Of a DNA stretch of 64,000 nucleotides, positions 35,619 to 44,463 are shown in pieces. Under the pieces are notes generated by a model. It was not told where the DNA came from and did not search any database. It saw only the letters and a program-made list of their open reading frames with translations. Within the stretch, counting starts at the first letter, position 1. Each line of letters opens with the position of its first letter. The translations under genes and the position numbers were made by a program. Origin of the DNA: JBECKS01 sp040235395 (GTDB taxonomy: Bacteria > Pseudomonadota > Gammaproteobacteria > Pseudomonadales > JBECKS01); NCBI GenBank assembly GCA_040235395.1, contig JBECKS010000130.1:3864-67863 (forward strand). The letters run 5' to 3'.

Positions 35619-36914
35619 TCAACGCAAATACTCTACCAAAATCTTTGGTAACTCTTCAGCCGCATCATTCAAAAGTAACTGGTGCGCATCTTTATCGTCA
35701 TAATAAACACGCTGTTGGTTTGATTCTGTTGAAGTACTTTCAATCAAGAATTTTCCTGTAGATAATGCATGCTCCTGTTTACCGACTTTTACACGATCTT
35801 TTGCATCCACAGGAATCCCACTTTCTCTTTGCCAACGGTTATAAAAGCTCTTTACATTCCTTGTAATAACACGTTTTTTACCTTTGCTAAGACAATTCAG
35901 ATATTGATCCATGGAAATCTTGGATTGGCAAACAGCATCAGTTTTATAAACAGCCGTTAATCTTGAATCACCAAGCCCCATGGGGTCTATTGTTACAAGA
36001 AAATCAATATCCCTATTCTTCTTTTTTGCAACTTCAGTTGCTGCCAAAACAGCAGCACCTCCACCCAAGCCATAACCAATTAATATAACTTTCGAATCTT
36101 CCGGAATCTGATTTAATTCTTTATCCATCTGGCTAAGAAAATTGAGCATTGAACCGTTAGTTGGAGAACTTTTTGCGGTCAAATCATTCCAGTTAGATTC
36201 AACATACTTCGCTTGATACGACTCAACCCATTTCTTTAACTTCAAAGCCTTCTCAACTTCACCAGTTTTATTACCTGAAATCACATAAATATATGCATGA
36301 TACGTTTTACCAACATAAACAGGCTTGCTGCTCTTTTTTAACGCGACCAGTTCATCGACTTTACTTTGTCTTTTTTTCAGTAACGCCTGAATCTGCTTGT
36401 CAGTACTTATCGTTTTTGTAGATGAAGATAATTTAGACTTCAAACTTGCAATTTTTTCATTGTTAGCTGCAATATCAGCTTCCATCTTCCTTTTTTCAGC
36501 TTGCAAATCATTTAATTCCGTTTGTGATGTTTTTTTATCAACATTTAATGCGCTCTTCTTTGTTTCATAGGTTCCGCTATTCAGACCTTGGTCAATCGCA
36601 CCCAAACCCTTATACCAGGTATCAAGCTCCTTTATGTTGCTTTCGACGAAATCATAACGCTCTTGAGATCTGGCAATCTTTCTATCATGACGATCCAGAC
36701 GTTTCTCGTTATTTTTTTGTTCTTTCTCTATATTATCTAACTCCACCTGAAGACTTGCATTTTTTCCTGCTAACTGTGCTTTTCTCGCCGAAATAGCACT
36801 ATCAATTTCGTCAATTTCCTTTTGAACGCTAGCTACGTCTGCTTGCGACACACTTGAAAAAAAATAAAACGAAACGAAAAAGAAAATCTTAAACAATTGA
36901 AGGTTTTTCTTCAT
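35619..36914 (-). CDS. Exported coiled-coil protein with a degenerate alpha/beta-hydrolase domain
   Basis: The frame opens at 36953, but the ATG at 36914 (AAGG eight bases upstream) gives a normal signal peptide (to about residue 25) and 431 residues. Residues about 28-100 and 120-195 are coiled coil. From about 205 a Rossmann-like hydrolase pattern follows: strand V-I-L-I, then GYGLGGG at 280-286, 'V-T-I-D-P-M' with Asp310 and a late His411 in K-D-A-H-Q. In lipases the elbow is G-x-S-x-G; here Gly282 replaces the nucleophilic Ser. It therefore looks like a non-catalytic hydrolase fold used for binding, or one that works by another residue. It is the first gene of a two-gene unit. Confidence 0.65.
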   Translation of the reverse strand: MKKNLQLFKIFFFVSFYFFSSVSQADVASVQKEIDEIDSAISARKAQLAGKNASLQVELDNIEKEQKNNEKRLDRHDRKIARSQERYDFVESNIKELDTWYKGLGAIDQGLNSGTYETKKSALNVDKKTSQTELNDLQAEKRKMEADIAANNEKIASLKSKLSSSTKTISTDKQIQALLKKRQSKVDELVALKKSSKPVYVGKTYHAYIYVISGNKTGEVEKALKLKKWVESYQAKYVESNWNDLTAKSSPTNGSMLNFLSQMDKELNQIPEDSKVILIGYGLGGGAAVLAATEVAKKKNRDIDFLVTIDPMGLGDSRLTAVYKTDAVCQSKISMDQYLNCLSKGKKRVITRNVKSFYNRWQRESGIPVDAKDRVKVGKQEHALSTGKFLIESTSTESNQQRVYYDDKDAHQLLLNDAAEELPKILVEYLR

Positions 36915-37058
36915 ACGCAGAACCTTGTTTATAAGTATTAAAATCAAAGACAAACATATTTTGAATCTAGCAAAGTTAATACAAAGCCCAAACCATTGAA
37001 AGACTAAGTCACTTTATTTCCAGACAGGTAGGAATGCCAACTTGAAACAGCTACAGGC

Positions 37059-38918
37059 TTAGAACCGATGGGTGTAAGATGCTGAAAAAATTAACATATT
37101 AAAAGATTGCTCTGCCCTGTATTCAGCTCCCCTTAATGAAAGGATAGCCAACGGGTTATCATAAAGACTTTGTTGTGCTGGTTCTGGTTGTGTCATACCC
37201 ACATGCATAGAAGATAGCGACATATCAACGGTCTTATCATGAGTTAACTTATATTCCGCCCCTACTGATGTCAGCCTTAACGTATTAACAGGAAAGATTG
37301 CGCCCTCTTTAAGAAAAGGTCTATCCTCATAACCAAAGCGGAAAGCGAGACGTTTATTCCACTGTTGTTCAACACCAAAAGCCCAATATGATGTGTCAAC
37401 ACCGCCTGCAGGAATAGGTATCGTCGAACCAACGTTATTTGGGCTCAATAATCCCAAAAACCCAATCGCATTTACTTCTGTGCTCGTTATGGTTGCATCC
37501 CAGGTTTTCCAGACTGAGTAGCCATACCTACGGTATTCGATATTAACCTTGGTCTTATCCAACAACTGCAAACTTACACCTGTAGAAAAAGCAGTAGGCC
37601 AAGGCAGGAGCAAATCGATGGCTATCCTGTCTGATGAGCTACCATCCAACAGCAAATTAGTAAACAAGCCAACAACAGGGACGCTATTCAAGCCATTGAT
37701 AATAGCTGTGATTCCCGGCTCATAATAAACCCTACCGTTTGTGTCATATATATCGTTCTCTTTGGTGCGATATGCCGCCCCCCAAGTCATCCATGGCATG
37801 GGCTTCCATTGCACGCCAAAATTCCAGCCATAAACTACTGGTGTTTGTCCTTCGACTATCACCTCACCTACTTTATCCCATGGAAGAAATGGCCAGTAGC
37901 CAGCATCTCTGGCCTTACCAGCATCTACGCGCTCCTGATGAATCTGATATAACTGTACACAGTTAAACATCTGGTCATAAATAAACTGGCTACCCGAATC
38001 CCTCCTTGACTCGTTGGTTTTACATAAGTCATGTACCACAGCATTAAGGAAGCCAAGCAACTGGCTCTGGCCGTCGAGATAAAGACTAGTCTGAAGCCTT
38101 GATTTACTTACTCTCAGCGCAGCACCTACTGACAACTTGTCAGTTACCTGAAACGCCATACCTGGACTAAAAGTAAGCCGCTGTATACCTAAATCGTCCA
38201 TGAGCGCTAGATTGCCCTGAAAACTCAGTGTTGGAACAGGTGCTTGTGAAGAAACCTGTGCAGCAAAAGCCACTCGCGAATCCGCTGATGATTTGTATCC
38301 AATATTTGGAATTAAGATAGGAACTGCTCCAGGAATGGGAATCTGGGTATCAAGATTACTCTCTGGACTATCGAGGGGATCATTAGTAAAAATACCATTT
38401 GGATTGATTAATTCAGGACCAAAACAAACATCTCCAGGGATATCGTAATTAAGACTGGGAACTGATGGATCCAAACCGCCTGAAACAGGGTCTCTCCCAG
38501 GATTTGATGCCATTGAACCAGGAGTAAACCCTAATGTCGCAAACGGCTTGTATGCCGAATCGCAGCGAACTGTATAGCCTCTATAGAATAGAGTGAACTC
38601 AGGGTATTTTGGTGTTAGCTGAGGAGAAACTCTTCTGACTACCTGAAGTAAGGGCGCACCAATCAAACGCCACTCTGAAGAAAAACCAGGCTTCAAATTA
38701 ATCAATGCTGCAGGATTATAGTGAAGGGAGTCGACACCCACATAATCCGCAGTAACAGCGTTACCCAAAGCGAAAGCTTTTGGATTAAATGTAAGAATAT
38801 TTTCAACAACGGCAGCATGCAGGCTATTAGAAGCCATCAACATAACAGCTAAAAACAGCCCCCTAAGGCTAGCGACCTTTTTTATTTGTTGCACAAAAGG
38901 GAGTGAGCAAAAGCCCAT
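37059..38918 (-). CDS. FadL/OmpP1-family outer membrane transport protein
   Basis: FadL-type proteins are 14-stranded outer membrane barrels that take up fatty acids and other hydrophobic compounds by lateral diffusion. The ATG at 38918 has AGAGGT five bases upstream and gives 619 residues, larger than the ~420-450 of FadL. The signal peptide ends near SLHA; then comes the family hatch segment 'A-F-A-L-G-N-A-V-T-A' and 'S-L-H-Y-N-P-A-A-L', and the protein ends in a Phe (Y-T-H-R-F), the C-terminal aromatic recognised by BAM. Extra length lies in long loops at about 110-190 and 280-350. The substrate is unknown. Confidence 0.82.
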   Translation of the reverse strand: MGFCSLPFVQQIKKVASLRGLFLAVMLMASNSLHAAVVENILTFNPKAFALGNAVTADYVGVDSLHYNPAALINLKPGFSSEWRLIGAPLLQVVRRVSPQLTPKYPEFTLFYRGYTVRCDSAYKPFATLGFTPGSMASNPGRDPVSGGLDPSVPSLNYDIPGDVCFGPELINPNGIFTNDPLDSPESNLDTQIPIPGAVPILIPNIGYKSSADSRVAFAAQVSSQAPVPTLSFQGNLALMDDLGIQRLTFSPGMAFQVTDKLSVGAALRVSKSRLQTSLYLDGQSQLLGFLNAVVHDLCKTNESRRDSGSQFIYDQMFNCVQLYQIHQERVDAGKARDAGYWPFLPWDKVGEVIVEGQTPVVYGWNFGVQWKPMPWMTWGAAYRTKENDIYDTNGRVYYEPGITAIINGLNSVPVVGLFTNLLLDGSSSDRIAIDLLLPWPTAFSTGVSLQLLDKTKVNIEYRRYGYSVWKTWDATITSTEVNAIGFLGLLSPNNVGSTIPIPAGGVDTSYWAFGVEQQWNKRLAFRFGYEDRPFLKEGAIFPVNTLRLTSVGAEYKLTHDKTVDMSLSSMHVGMTQPEPAQQSLYDNPLAILSLRGAEYRAEQSFNMLIFSASYTHRF

Positions 38919-39030
38919 AGTTACCTCTGAAAACCCGCAAATCATTCTTATTTTTAGTTATTTTAAGTCCGTGAAGCTACGCCCGCTCTCCATTGTCCCC
39001 GAGCAACGAAATGATTCATGGAAACCTCTT

Positions 39031-39059
39031 ATTCTATGCGAGAGCCCACTCTCTATCAA
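39031..39059 (-). promoter_or_regulatory. Candidate sigma-70 promoter of the FadL-like gene with a palindrome in the spacer
   Basis: Read on the minus strand, TTGATA (39059-39054) and TAGAAT (39036-39031) are exactly 17 bases apart. The spacer holds GAGAG-TGGG-CTCTC (39040-39053), a perfect 5-bp inverted repeat in the position of a repressor operator. Transcription would start about 105 bases before the gene. The rest of the 450-bp gap (38919-39368) shows nothing else but the promoter at 39296. Confidence 0.5.
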
Positions 39060-39295
39060 TTTTATTTTGGACCCAAACGCTCTGGTTATATGCTTTAAAA
39101 AGCCTGAAATCAGTGAGAATTAAGCTCCCAACCACAGTTCCATCTCTTGAGGGGGTAAGCTGACCGACTTTTTAGGACCTAAGTCCGTCAGTATATACCG
39201 AATTTAGTGTTGTGAATCAAGGTAAGCGCCAAATAAGTCTTTTAAAAGCATAAACTTAATGCCTATTCCTGATATCAAACCTTAATTCAGCAAGA

Positions 39296-39324
39296 TTGAC
39301 ACCTTTTAAGCAAAGCTGTATGAA
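39296..39324 (+). promoter_or_regulatory. Strong sigma-70 promoter for the membrane-protein gene
   Basis: A full-consensus TTGACA (39296-39301) is followed after exactly 17 bases by TATGAA (39319-39324). The start would lie near 39331, 38 bases before the ATG of the gene at 39369. Confidence 0.65.
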
Positions 39325-39368
39325 ATATCTGTACAAGAAAACAACAATAAATATAAAGAAGGAACACC

Positions 39369-39917
39369 ATGATTACTATTGATGCCCCTATCAGCTTTCT
39401 ATTGGGCTCCGGCCTGGCATACGCTGCTTCTAAAAAAAGCAATACAAACAAAAATGATGTTTTCCTTAAGGGGTTCATCCTTCAAAGCTGTGTTCTTTCT
39501 CCAGTCATCCTTTTTTTCATGATTAGATTTGCAGATTGGGAGTGGAATTATCTTTTTAACGCTCATGACTTCTTTTTTGGGAGAGAAAACTTGGGAATAG
39601 GCGCAACAAGCATAGCCGTTTTAATTGCGTTGCTAAATGCCACCTATATTCTCGGGTTCAAACTGGCCGTTAAACTCATTGATCAGGGGAAAGAAAAGCA
39701 ACTGCTTATGATGCTAGCGGGCACCCTAGGGCTAGTTGCTATCATCATGCTTATCATGCTGAAGGAAACCTTACATATTGGTACCCTGCTTGAATTCCAG
39801 AATGAAGAAGCTGGTCTGATTTTTTTAAATATTGAGTTTCTGTTAGCGCAAACGGGAGCAGTAATTCTTCTCGGCTTAGGCTTTATGTATACGTTGAAGA
39901 GTACGCAAGAAAATTAA
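39369..39917 (+). CDS. Integral membrane protein of unknown function
   Basis: The 182 residues include about four or five hydrophobic segments (around 1-20, 35-52, 80-100, 113-132 and 158-178) separated by short polar loops, and an excellent AGAAGGA ribosome site. A lysine/asparagine-rich loop (S-K-K-S-N-T-N-K-N-D) follows the first segment. No transporter or enzyme motif is seen. The last four bases overlap the 3' end of the convergent gspD. I do not recognise a family. Confidence 0.6.
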   Translation: MITIDAPISFLLGSGLAYAASKKSNTNKNDVFLKGFILQSCVLSPVILFFMIRFADWEWNYLFNAHDFFFGRENLGIGATSIAVLIALLNATYILGFKLAVKLIDQGKEKQLLMMLAGTLGLVAIIMLIMLKETLHIGTLLEFQNEEAGLIFLNIEFLLAQTGAVILLGLGFMYTLKSTQEN

Positions 39918-42055
39918 TTCTTCTCTTCCTGCTGTTCAATTTGTGATTCGTTAATCCCTTCCAAATCTGTTTTTTCAGCAGGAGCAGACTGCTCATCTAA
40001 CTTTTCTTGTTCAATCTGTTTATTATCAGTCTCTATGTCAGAGTCAGAAACATCTGCATTTTTTCCCCAAACATCTTTAATATCTTCAGGTAGCAACCTG
40101 TCTTTAGAAATAGAAATCGCACCGCTACGTTTATCAATCTCGAGCTGAAGCTCACGAACTCGTTGATACTTTCCTCTACTGATTTCGCCAGCTCTTTTAG
40201 CTTCTCTTAAAATTGTCGGTTTAAGAAATACCATCAGGTTTTTCTTTTCTCTTTCAACCTGACTACTTCTAAATAATGCGCCTATAAAAGGAATATCCCC
40301 CAACAGGGGAACCTTTGTTATTTTCTTATTGTCGTCTTCCTGAACAAGACCACCTAAAACGATATATTCCTTATCCTCTGCAAGAATGGTCGTTTTTATC
40401 GAGCGTTTTGTTGTGATTGTATTCGCACCCGCTTCAACATCTCTAGCTGAAGTACTCAAGTCAGAAGACTGTTGGTCAATCTCAAGTCTGATTGAATTCC
40501 CTTCATGAATATGAGGAACGACCTTAAGTGTTAATCCAACATCCTTGCGTTCAGTTGTAGTAAATGGAGTTAGACTACTACCAGTTGCCGTTGTAGTACC
40601 TGTGGTGATCGGCACCTCTTGACCCACAATGATTTCAGCCTCTTCATTATCAAGTGTAACTATGCTTGGTGTTGATAAGATATTTGCATTGGAAGTTGTT
40701 GACACTGCTTGTAAAAAAGCACCGAATGAAAAGTCACCCTTAGAATTAAACTTGCCTCCAGCTAAAGTAAGTCCGTCTGCTAAAGCCGGAGGTGCGGCTA
40801 AGGTGGAACCACCAGCAGAGAGCACGGATGCGCCAACACTATTTAAACTATTGCCAAAATCACTGAAGGAAACACCGCCCACGGGTGCGTTATTACCATT
40901 ATCACCAAATCCCCACTGAACCCCAAGCGCACGACCAACATCTCCTTTGACCTCAATAATTGCGGCTTCAATCAAGACTTGTGAACGCCTGACATCCAGT
41001 TGTCTAATAATATCCTGAAGTTCTTCCAGACTAGACGGGTCAGCCTTTACAACTAAAGCATTCAGTGTTTCGTCTGCTTGTATATAGGTTGGCGTTCTCG
41101 TTAATTGATTGGCATTTTTCGATGATTTTGACGTTGTAGGCGCCGCTTGCGCATTCTTGCTCACCAAACTTGTCAATATCTCGGCAACCTTGGCAGCTTC
41201 AGCATAACGCAAATAAATAACCTTGGTGCTACCATTTGTAGTCTCAGCCGGTGTATCCAGTTTCTCAACTAATTCTCTTACACGTGTTCTAGCAGATTTT
41301 TCACCTTTTAATATCAGGCGATTCGTTCTCTCATCCGCCACAACACGAACTCTTGTTGAGGATGCAGCAGCTGCCTTACCGCTCGCTTTCCCCGTTTCGA
41401 CAGGCGTAAGGTTTTCCAAAAGCGCCACAATATCCGTCACCCATGCCTGTTTTAATTGAATGACTTCAATTTCCTCGCTCTCTGCACCATCTATCTTTTC
41501 AATAATTGAAAGAATTCTCTCGATATTTGCGCCATGGTCAGAAATGATAATTGAATTTGCTGAAGGAACAGCTGCAAGACTTCCATATTGGGCAACCATA
41601 GGTCTTAGTACTGGAATAAGTTCATTTGCAGGTGTGTTTTTTACAGGAACGACTCTGGTTACCATTTCTTCACCCTTCACCTCATGTCTTGAGTCGATAC
41701 GTATAGTGTCTTTTGTTGCCGTGTTATTAGGGACAATCTTGATCAACCCTTCCACAGAAGGCACTGCTGCAAAATTATGCACATGCAATACAGAAAGAAA
41801 TAATTCATAAACCTCATCCTGCGATAATGATGAATGAGAAATCACCGTTACCTTTCCCTTTACCCTAGGGTCAATAACAAAACTCTTTTCAGTTATATCG
41901 GCAACCTGAGTAATAAACGCTCTGATTTCAGCGTCTTTCAGATTTATTTTCCATGTCTGCTCATCTTCCGCATGCAGTGCAGTGATATTTAGCAGAAGCA
42001 AAAGTAATGTAAGCTGCAGTAATATTTTTTTCACATCTATAACCAGATTTTTCAT
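39914..42055 (-). CDS. gspD: Type II secretion system secretin GspD
   Basis: GspD forms the outer-membrane channel of the type II secretion system. The 713 residues have a signal peptide ending near ALHA (about 29), the periplasmic N0 domain ('L-K-D-A-E-I-R-A-F-I-T-Q-V-A'), repeated N1-N3 KH-like domains with a Thr/Ala/Ser-rich insertion, and the secretin core from about 350 ending in 'P-L-L-G-D-I-P-F-I-G-A-L-F-R'. After it comes a tail of about 80 residues, strongly acidic near its end. It follows gspC after three bases. No pilotin gene was recognised. Confidence 0.96.
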   Translation of the reverse strand: MKNLVIDVKKILLQLTLLLLLLNITALHAEDEQTWKINLKDAEIRAFITQVADITEKSFVIDPRVKGKVTVISHSSLSQDEVYELFLSVLHVHNFAAVPSVEGLIKIVPNNTATKDTIRIDSRHEVKGEEMVTRVVPVKNTPANELIPVLRPMVAQYGSLAAVPSANSIIISDHGANIERILSIIEKIDGAESEEIEVIQLKQAWVTDIVALLENLTPVETGKASGKAAAASSTRVRVVADERTNRLILKGEKSARTRVRELVEKLDTPAETTNGSTKVIYLRYAEAAKVAEILTSLVSKNAQAAPTTSKSSKNANQLTRTPTYIQADETLNALVVKADPSSLEELQDIIRQLDVRRSQVLIEAAIIEVKGDVGRALGVQWGFGDNGNNAPVGGVSFSDFGNSLNSVGASVLSAGGSTLAAPPALADGLTLAGGKFNSKGDFSFGAFLQAVSTTSNANILSTPSIVTLDNEEAEIIVGQEVPITTGTTTATGSSLTPFTTTERKDVGLTLKVVPHIHEGNSIRLEIDQQSSDLSTSARDVEAGANTITTKRSIKTTILAEDKEYIVLGGLVQEDDNKKITKVPLLGDIPFIGALFRSSQVEREKKNLMVFLKPTILREAKRAGEISRGKYQRVRELQLEIDKRSGAISISKDRLLPEDIKDVWGKNADVSDSDIETDNKQIEQEKLDEQSAPAEKTDLEGINESQIEQQEEKN

Positions 42056-42058
42056 TGC

Positions 42059-43018
42059 TTATCTACAAAAAGGATAGGTTACCACAAAGGTATTCTCTCC
42101 TCTTTGCACCTCTATTCTTGCCAGACAACTTTTAATGACCGAATCAATAGCAGCACGATCAGTTTTTAATGTCGATGCAGGATAATTGTTCACCGTTTTT
42201 ATGACATCGCCTGGCTCAAGACCGACTCGATTCATCCACGTTTGTTGACTATTTCCCACTTCAACTCCATCACCTTTATCTTTTAATCCGGCTGTCTGCG
42301 CTGCACGCTGAATATTTTGTTCGAGCTGGGAACCATATCCATCAAGTACTCTGTCAAATGATTCAAAATCGCCCTTATAAACATCATTTAAGGCAGAGCC
42401 TAATTCCCGAATCATATTATCTTTATTATTCCGATTTGTGCGATAACTTCTCAGCACATCAGCCTGATCACTTGTGTTCACAGGCTCTGCCATTGGTGTT
42501 ATCAAACCAGCCCCACTTGATGGTCTAAAGTCTTCACTGAAACGCAAAGTTTCCATGTTGCCATTCTGCTTTATAACCACCCTATCCTCAAAAACAGCAG
42601 CAAGTATTGCTTTGCCCGCAATTGAATCACCTATCCAATAAATTTCTCCCTCTCCATTTTTGGACTCAGAGATAATTGCACTTGAGCTCGACTCTTTCCT
42701 GCCAACCGAGACACCTTGCAGTTCAAGTGACAACTTAGTTTCAGGGGCATCCACATTAACCTCTTCAACTATTTCGGGAATACTACCCACTTCACCAAAG
42801 ATATTCTGAGCCAGCAGACTCTGTATGCTAGGTAAACTTGACTGGGATTGTTTTTGATTTGCGGCAGGCGCTTGAATTGATTGAGTGACAGGAACGCCAG
42901 ACATTAAATTCAAAGTAACATTCCCGCTTTGATAAGCAATCAATATCACCAGAATCAAAACAGCAAGGTTCAGACTTTTTTCTAATGTAAGCTTTTCAAG
43001 AAGAGCACTCATCTTCAC
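42059..43018 (-). CDS. gspC: Type II secretion system protein GspC
   Basis: GspC is a bitopic inner-membrane protein that links the assembly platform to the secretin. The 319 residues contain one membrane segment (about 17-33), the homology region with 'L-L-A-Q-N-I-F-G' and 'L-S-L-E-L-Q-G-V', and a C-terminal PDZ domain ('R-V-G-L-E-P-G-D-V-I-K-T-V-N'). About 80-90 residues of charged, partly helical sequence lie between the two domains, longer than the usual linker. Its start overlaps the gspN stop. Confidence 0.92.
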   Translation of the reverse strand: MKMSALLEKLTLEKSLNLAVLILVILIAYQSGNVTLNLMSGVPVTQSIQAPAANQKQSQSSLPSIQSLLAQNIFGEVGSIPEIVEEVNVDAPETKLSLELQGVSVGRKESSSSAIISESKNGEGEIYWIGDSIAGKAILAAVFEDRVVIKQNGNMETLRFSEDFRPSSGAGLITPMAEPVNTSDQADVLRSYRTNRNNKDNMIRELGSALNDVYKGDFESFDRVLDGYGSQLEQNIQRAAQTAGLKDKGDGVEVGNSQQTWMNRVGLEPGDVIKTVNNYPASTLKTDRAAIDSVIKSCLARIEVQRGENTFVVTYPFCR

Positions 43019-43776
43019 ATACCACCTGGTAAGAAAAATACCTGCCTCTTGATTTCAAACACAATCCCATCTGGATCCCCTCTCAACAACTGAGTAGGAA
43101 CAGTTACGAACTCAGATACCCTTTCCCTAATTTTTAGATGCGCCTGACCATTATTATTCAGATCAATATCTAAAATACCCTGCCCCTTATTCTTTTCGAT
43201 AACGGAAAGCGTAACGCCCTGATCATATTCATGAAGCTTACCTTCCATCTGAGGAAACATAGCCTGACCACCTGAAAGCGCATTTGATCTTACCAAACCG
43301 CCCTCCCACGTAATCAGCCCCTGCACTTCTGTAAACTGGCCACCTGAACGCACCAAGGTAATATTCTGCAAATAAACATCCGTTGCTATTTCTGCACTGA
43401 CCCCTTGCGCCTTTAACACTGGATTCAAGTCCTTAGCCTTCGCCAAGCCACTCAAAGATTCGATTGCTAAAGATCCCGGCCCTATATCAAATCTTGCTTT
43501 AGCATCGAGAACAGACGATTTCAAACGAATATCTGCATCCAGGCTTACTAATAACAAACTCAATGGATGCAGATCCCAGTCAACAGTTAAGGGGTATCCA
43601 TTGCTAAAAGCCAACATACGACCTTGCCAGACCGTACCTGTTAGCGATTGAACCTGAAATCCACCGCTCTCAAACCGCTTAACAGCTGTCATTGCCAAGG
43701 AAGCAGGCAAGGCACTAAGCACCGTGAAGGAATACACCACGAATGCAATCAGAAGATAACTCTTGAGTCTAAGCAT
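43015..43776 (-). CDS. gspN: Type II secretion system protein GspN
   Basis: GspN is an accessory inner-membrane/periplasmic part of some type II systems. The 253 residues start with one hydrophobic anchor (about 6-30), then the family pattern 'G-T-V-W-Q-G' near 45, 'V-D-W-D-L-H-P-L-S-L' near 65, and 'G-L-I-T-W-E-G-G-L-V' near 155. It is the first gene of a gspN-gspC-gspD unit; gspE to gspM are not nearby, so the system is encoded in more than one place. Confidence 0.85.
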   Translation of the reverse strand: MLRLKSYLLIAFVVYSFTVLSALPASLAMTAVKRFESGGFQVQSLTGTVWQGRMLAFSNGYPLTVDWDLHPLSLLLVSLDADIRLKSSVLDAKARFDIGPGSLAIESLSGLAKAKDLNPVLKAQGVSAEIATDVYLQNITLVRSGGQFTEVQGLITWEGGLVRSNALSGGQAMFPQMEGKLHEYDQGVTLSVIEKNKGQGILDIDLNNNGQAHLKIRERVSEFVTVPTQLLRGDPDGIVFEIKRQVFFLPGGM

Positions 43777-43848
43777 GTGTGAAATTGCTTCTCATGTTGT
43801 TCCTGTATGCCTGAATCATAGGAAAACAATGTGCAAAATTTATGAATT

Positions 43849-43873
43849 GGGGTGAGATGGCGATAAACACCCC
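43849..43873 (-). terminator. Possible terminator between ssb and gspN
   Basis: GGGGTG (43849-43854) and CACCCC (43868-43873) make a 6-bp stem with a 13-base loop 29 bases after the ssb stop, followed on the minus strand by an AT-rich run. Weak but well placed. Confidence 0.35.
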
Positions 43874-43901
43874 ATATTCAGCGGTCTACGGCAGGAAATT
43901 C

Positions 43902-44342
43902 TTAGAATGGAATATCATCACTCTCATCAAAGTTATTAGGAACTTCATTTACTGGTGGCTCTTGATGAGATCTGTTGGATGAAGATGTGCTTTCAGAGTA
44001 GTCACCACCTTTCGAATCTAGCATCTGCATTTCATTGGCAATAATGTCAGTGGTATATCGATCATTACCATCCTTATCCTGCCATTTGTTTGTCTTTAAT
44101 GAGCCTTCAACGTAGACCTTTGAGCCCTTTTTTAAATACTGGGCAGCAATTTCACCAAGGCGGTTAAAGAACACGACCCGATGCCACTCTGTTTGCTCCT
44201 GTTGAACACCATTTTTATCTTTCCATGATCGGCTTGTAGCAAGTGAAACATTAGTAACTGCTCCGCCGCTCGGCAAATAGCGAGTTTCAGGGTCGTTTCC
44301 CAGATTGCCTATCAATATAACTTTATTCACACCTCTAGCCAT
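43902..44342 (-). CDS. ssb: Single-stranded DNA-binding protein Ssb
   Basis: Ssb coats single-stranded DNA during replication, repair and recombination and recruits partners through its C-terminal tip. The 146 residues contain the OB fold (M-A-R-G-V-N-K-V-I-L-I-G-N-L-G to about 110), a Ser/Asn-rich linker and the conserved acidic tip ending D-D-I-P-F. It is shorter than the 178 residues of E. coli because of the short linker. It forms the ssb-MFS-uvrA arrangement common in relatives of Pseudomonas. Confidence 0.97.
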   Translation of the reverse strand: MARGVNKVILIGNLGNDPETRYLPSGGAVTNVSLATSRSWKDKNGVQQEQTEWHRVVFFNRLGEIAAQYLKKGSKVYVEGSLKTNKWQDKDGNDRYTTDIIANEMQMLDSKGGDYSESTSSSNRSHQEPPVNEVPNNFDESDDIPF

Positions 44343-44463
44343 GTCCTACTCCAACTTTCATTTTCTATAATTTCGATTTACGAATGGTTAATCCCCAGCA
44401 AGGTTTAGCATAAGCTAGTCTTGTTCAATAATCTATCAAGGTGCTTGAAACCATTTGACTGTT

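Noticed and set aside
35619..36914. Annotation as an active lipase or esterase
   Set aside because: The nucleophile position of the elbow is Gly, so activity by the normal triad is not supported.
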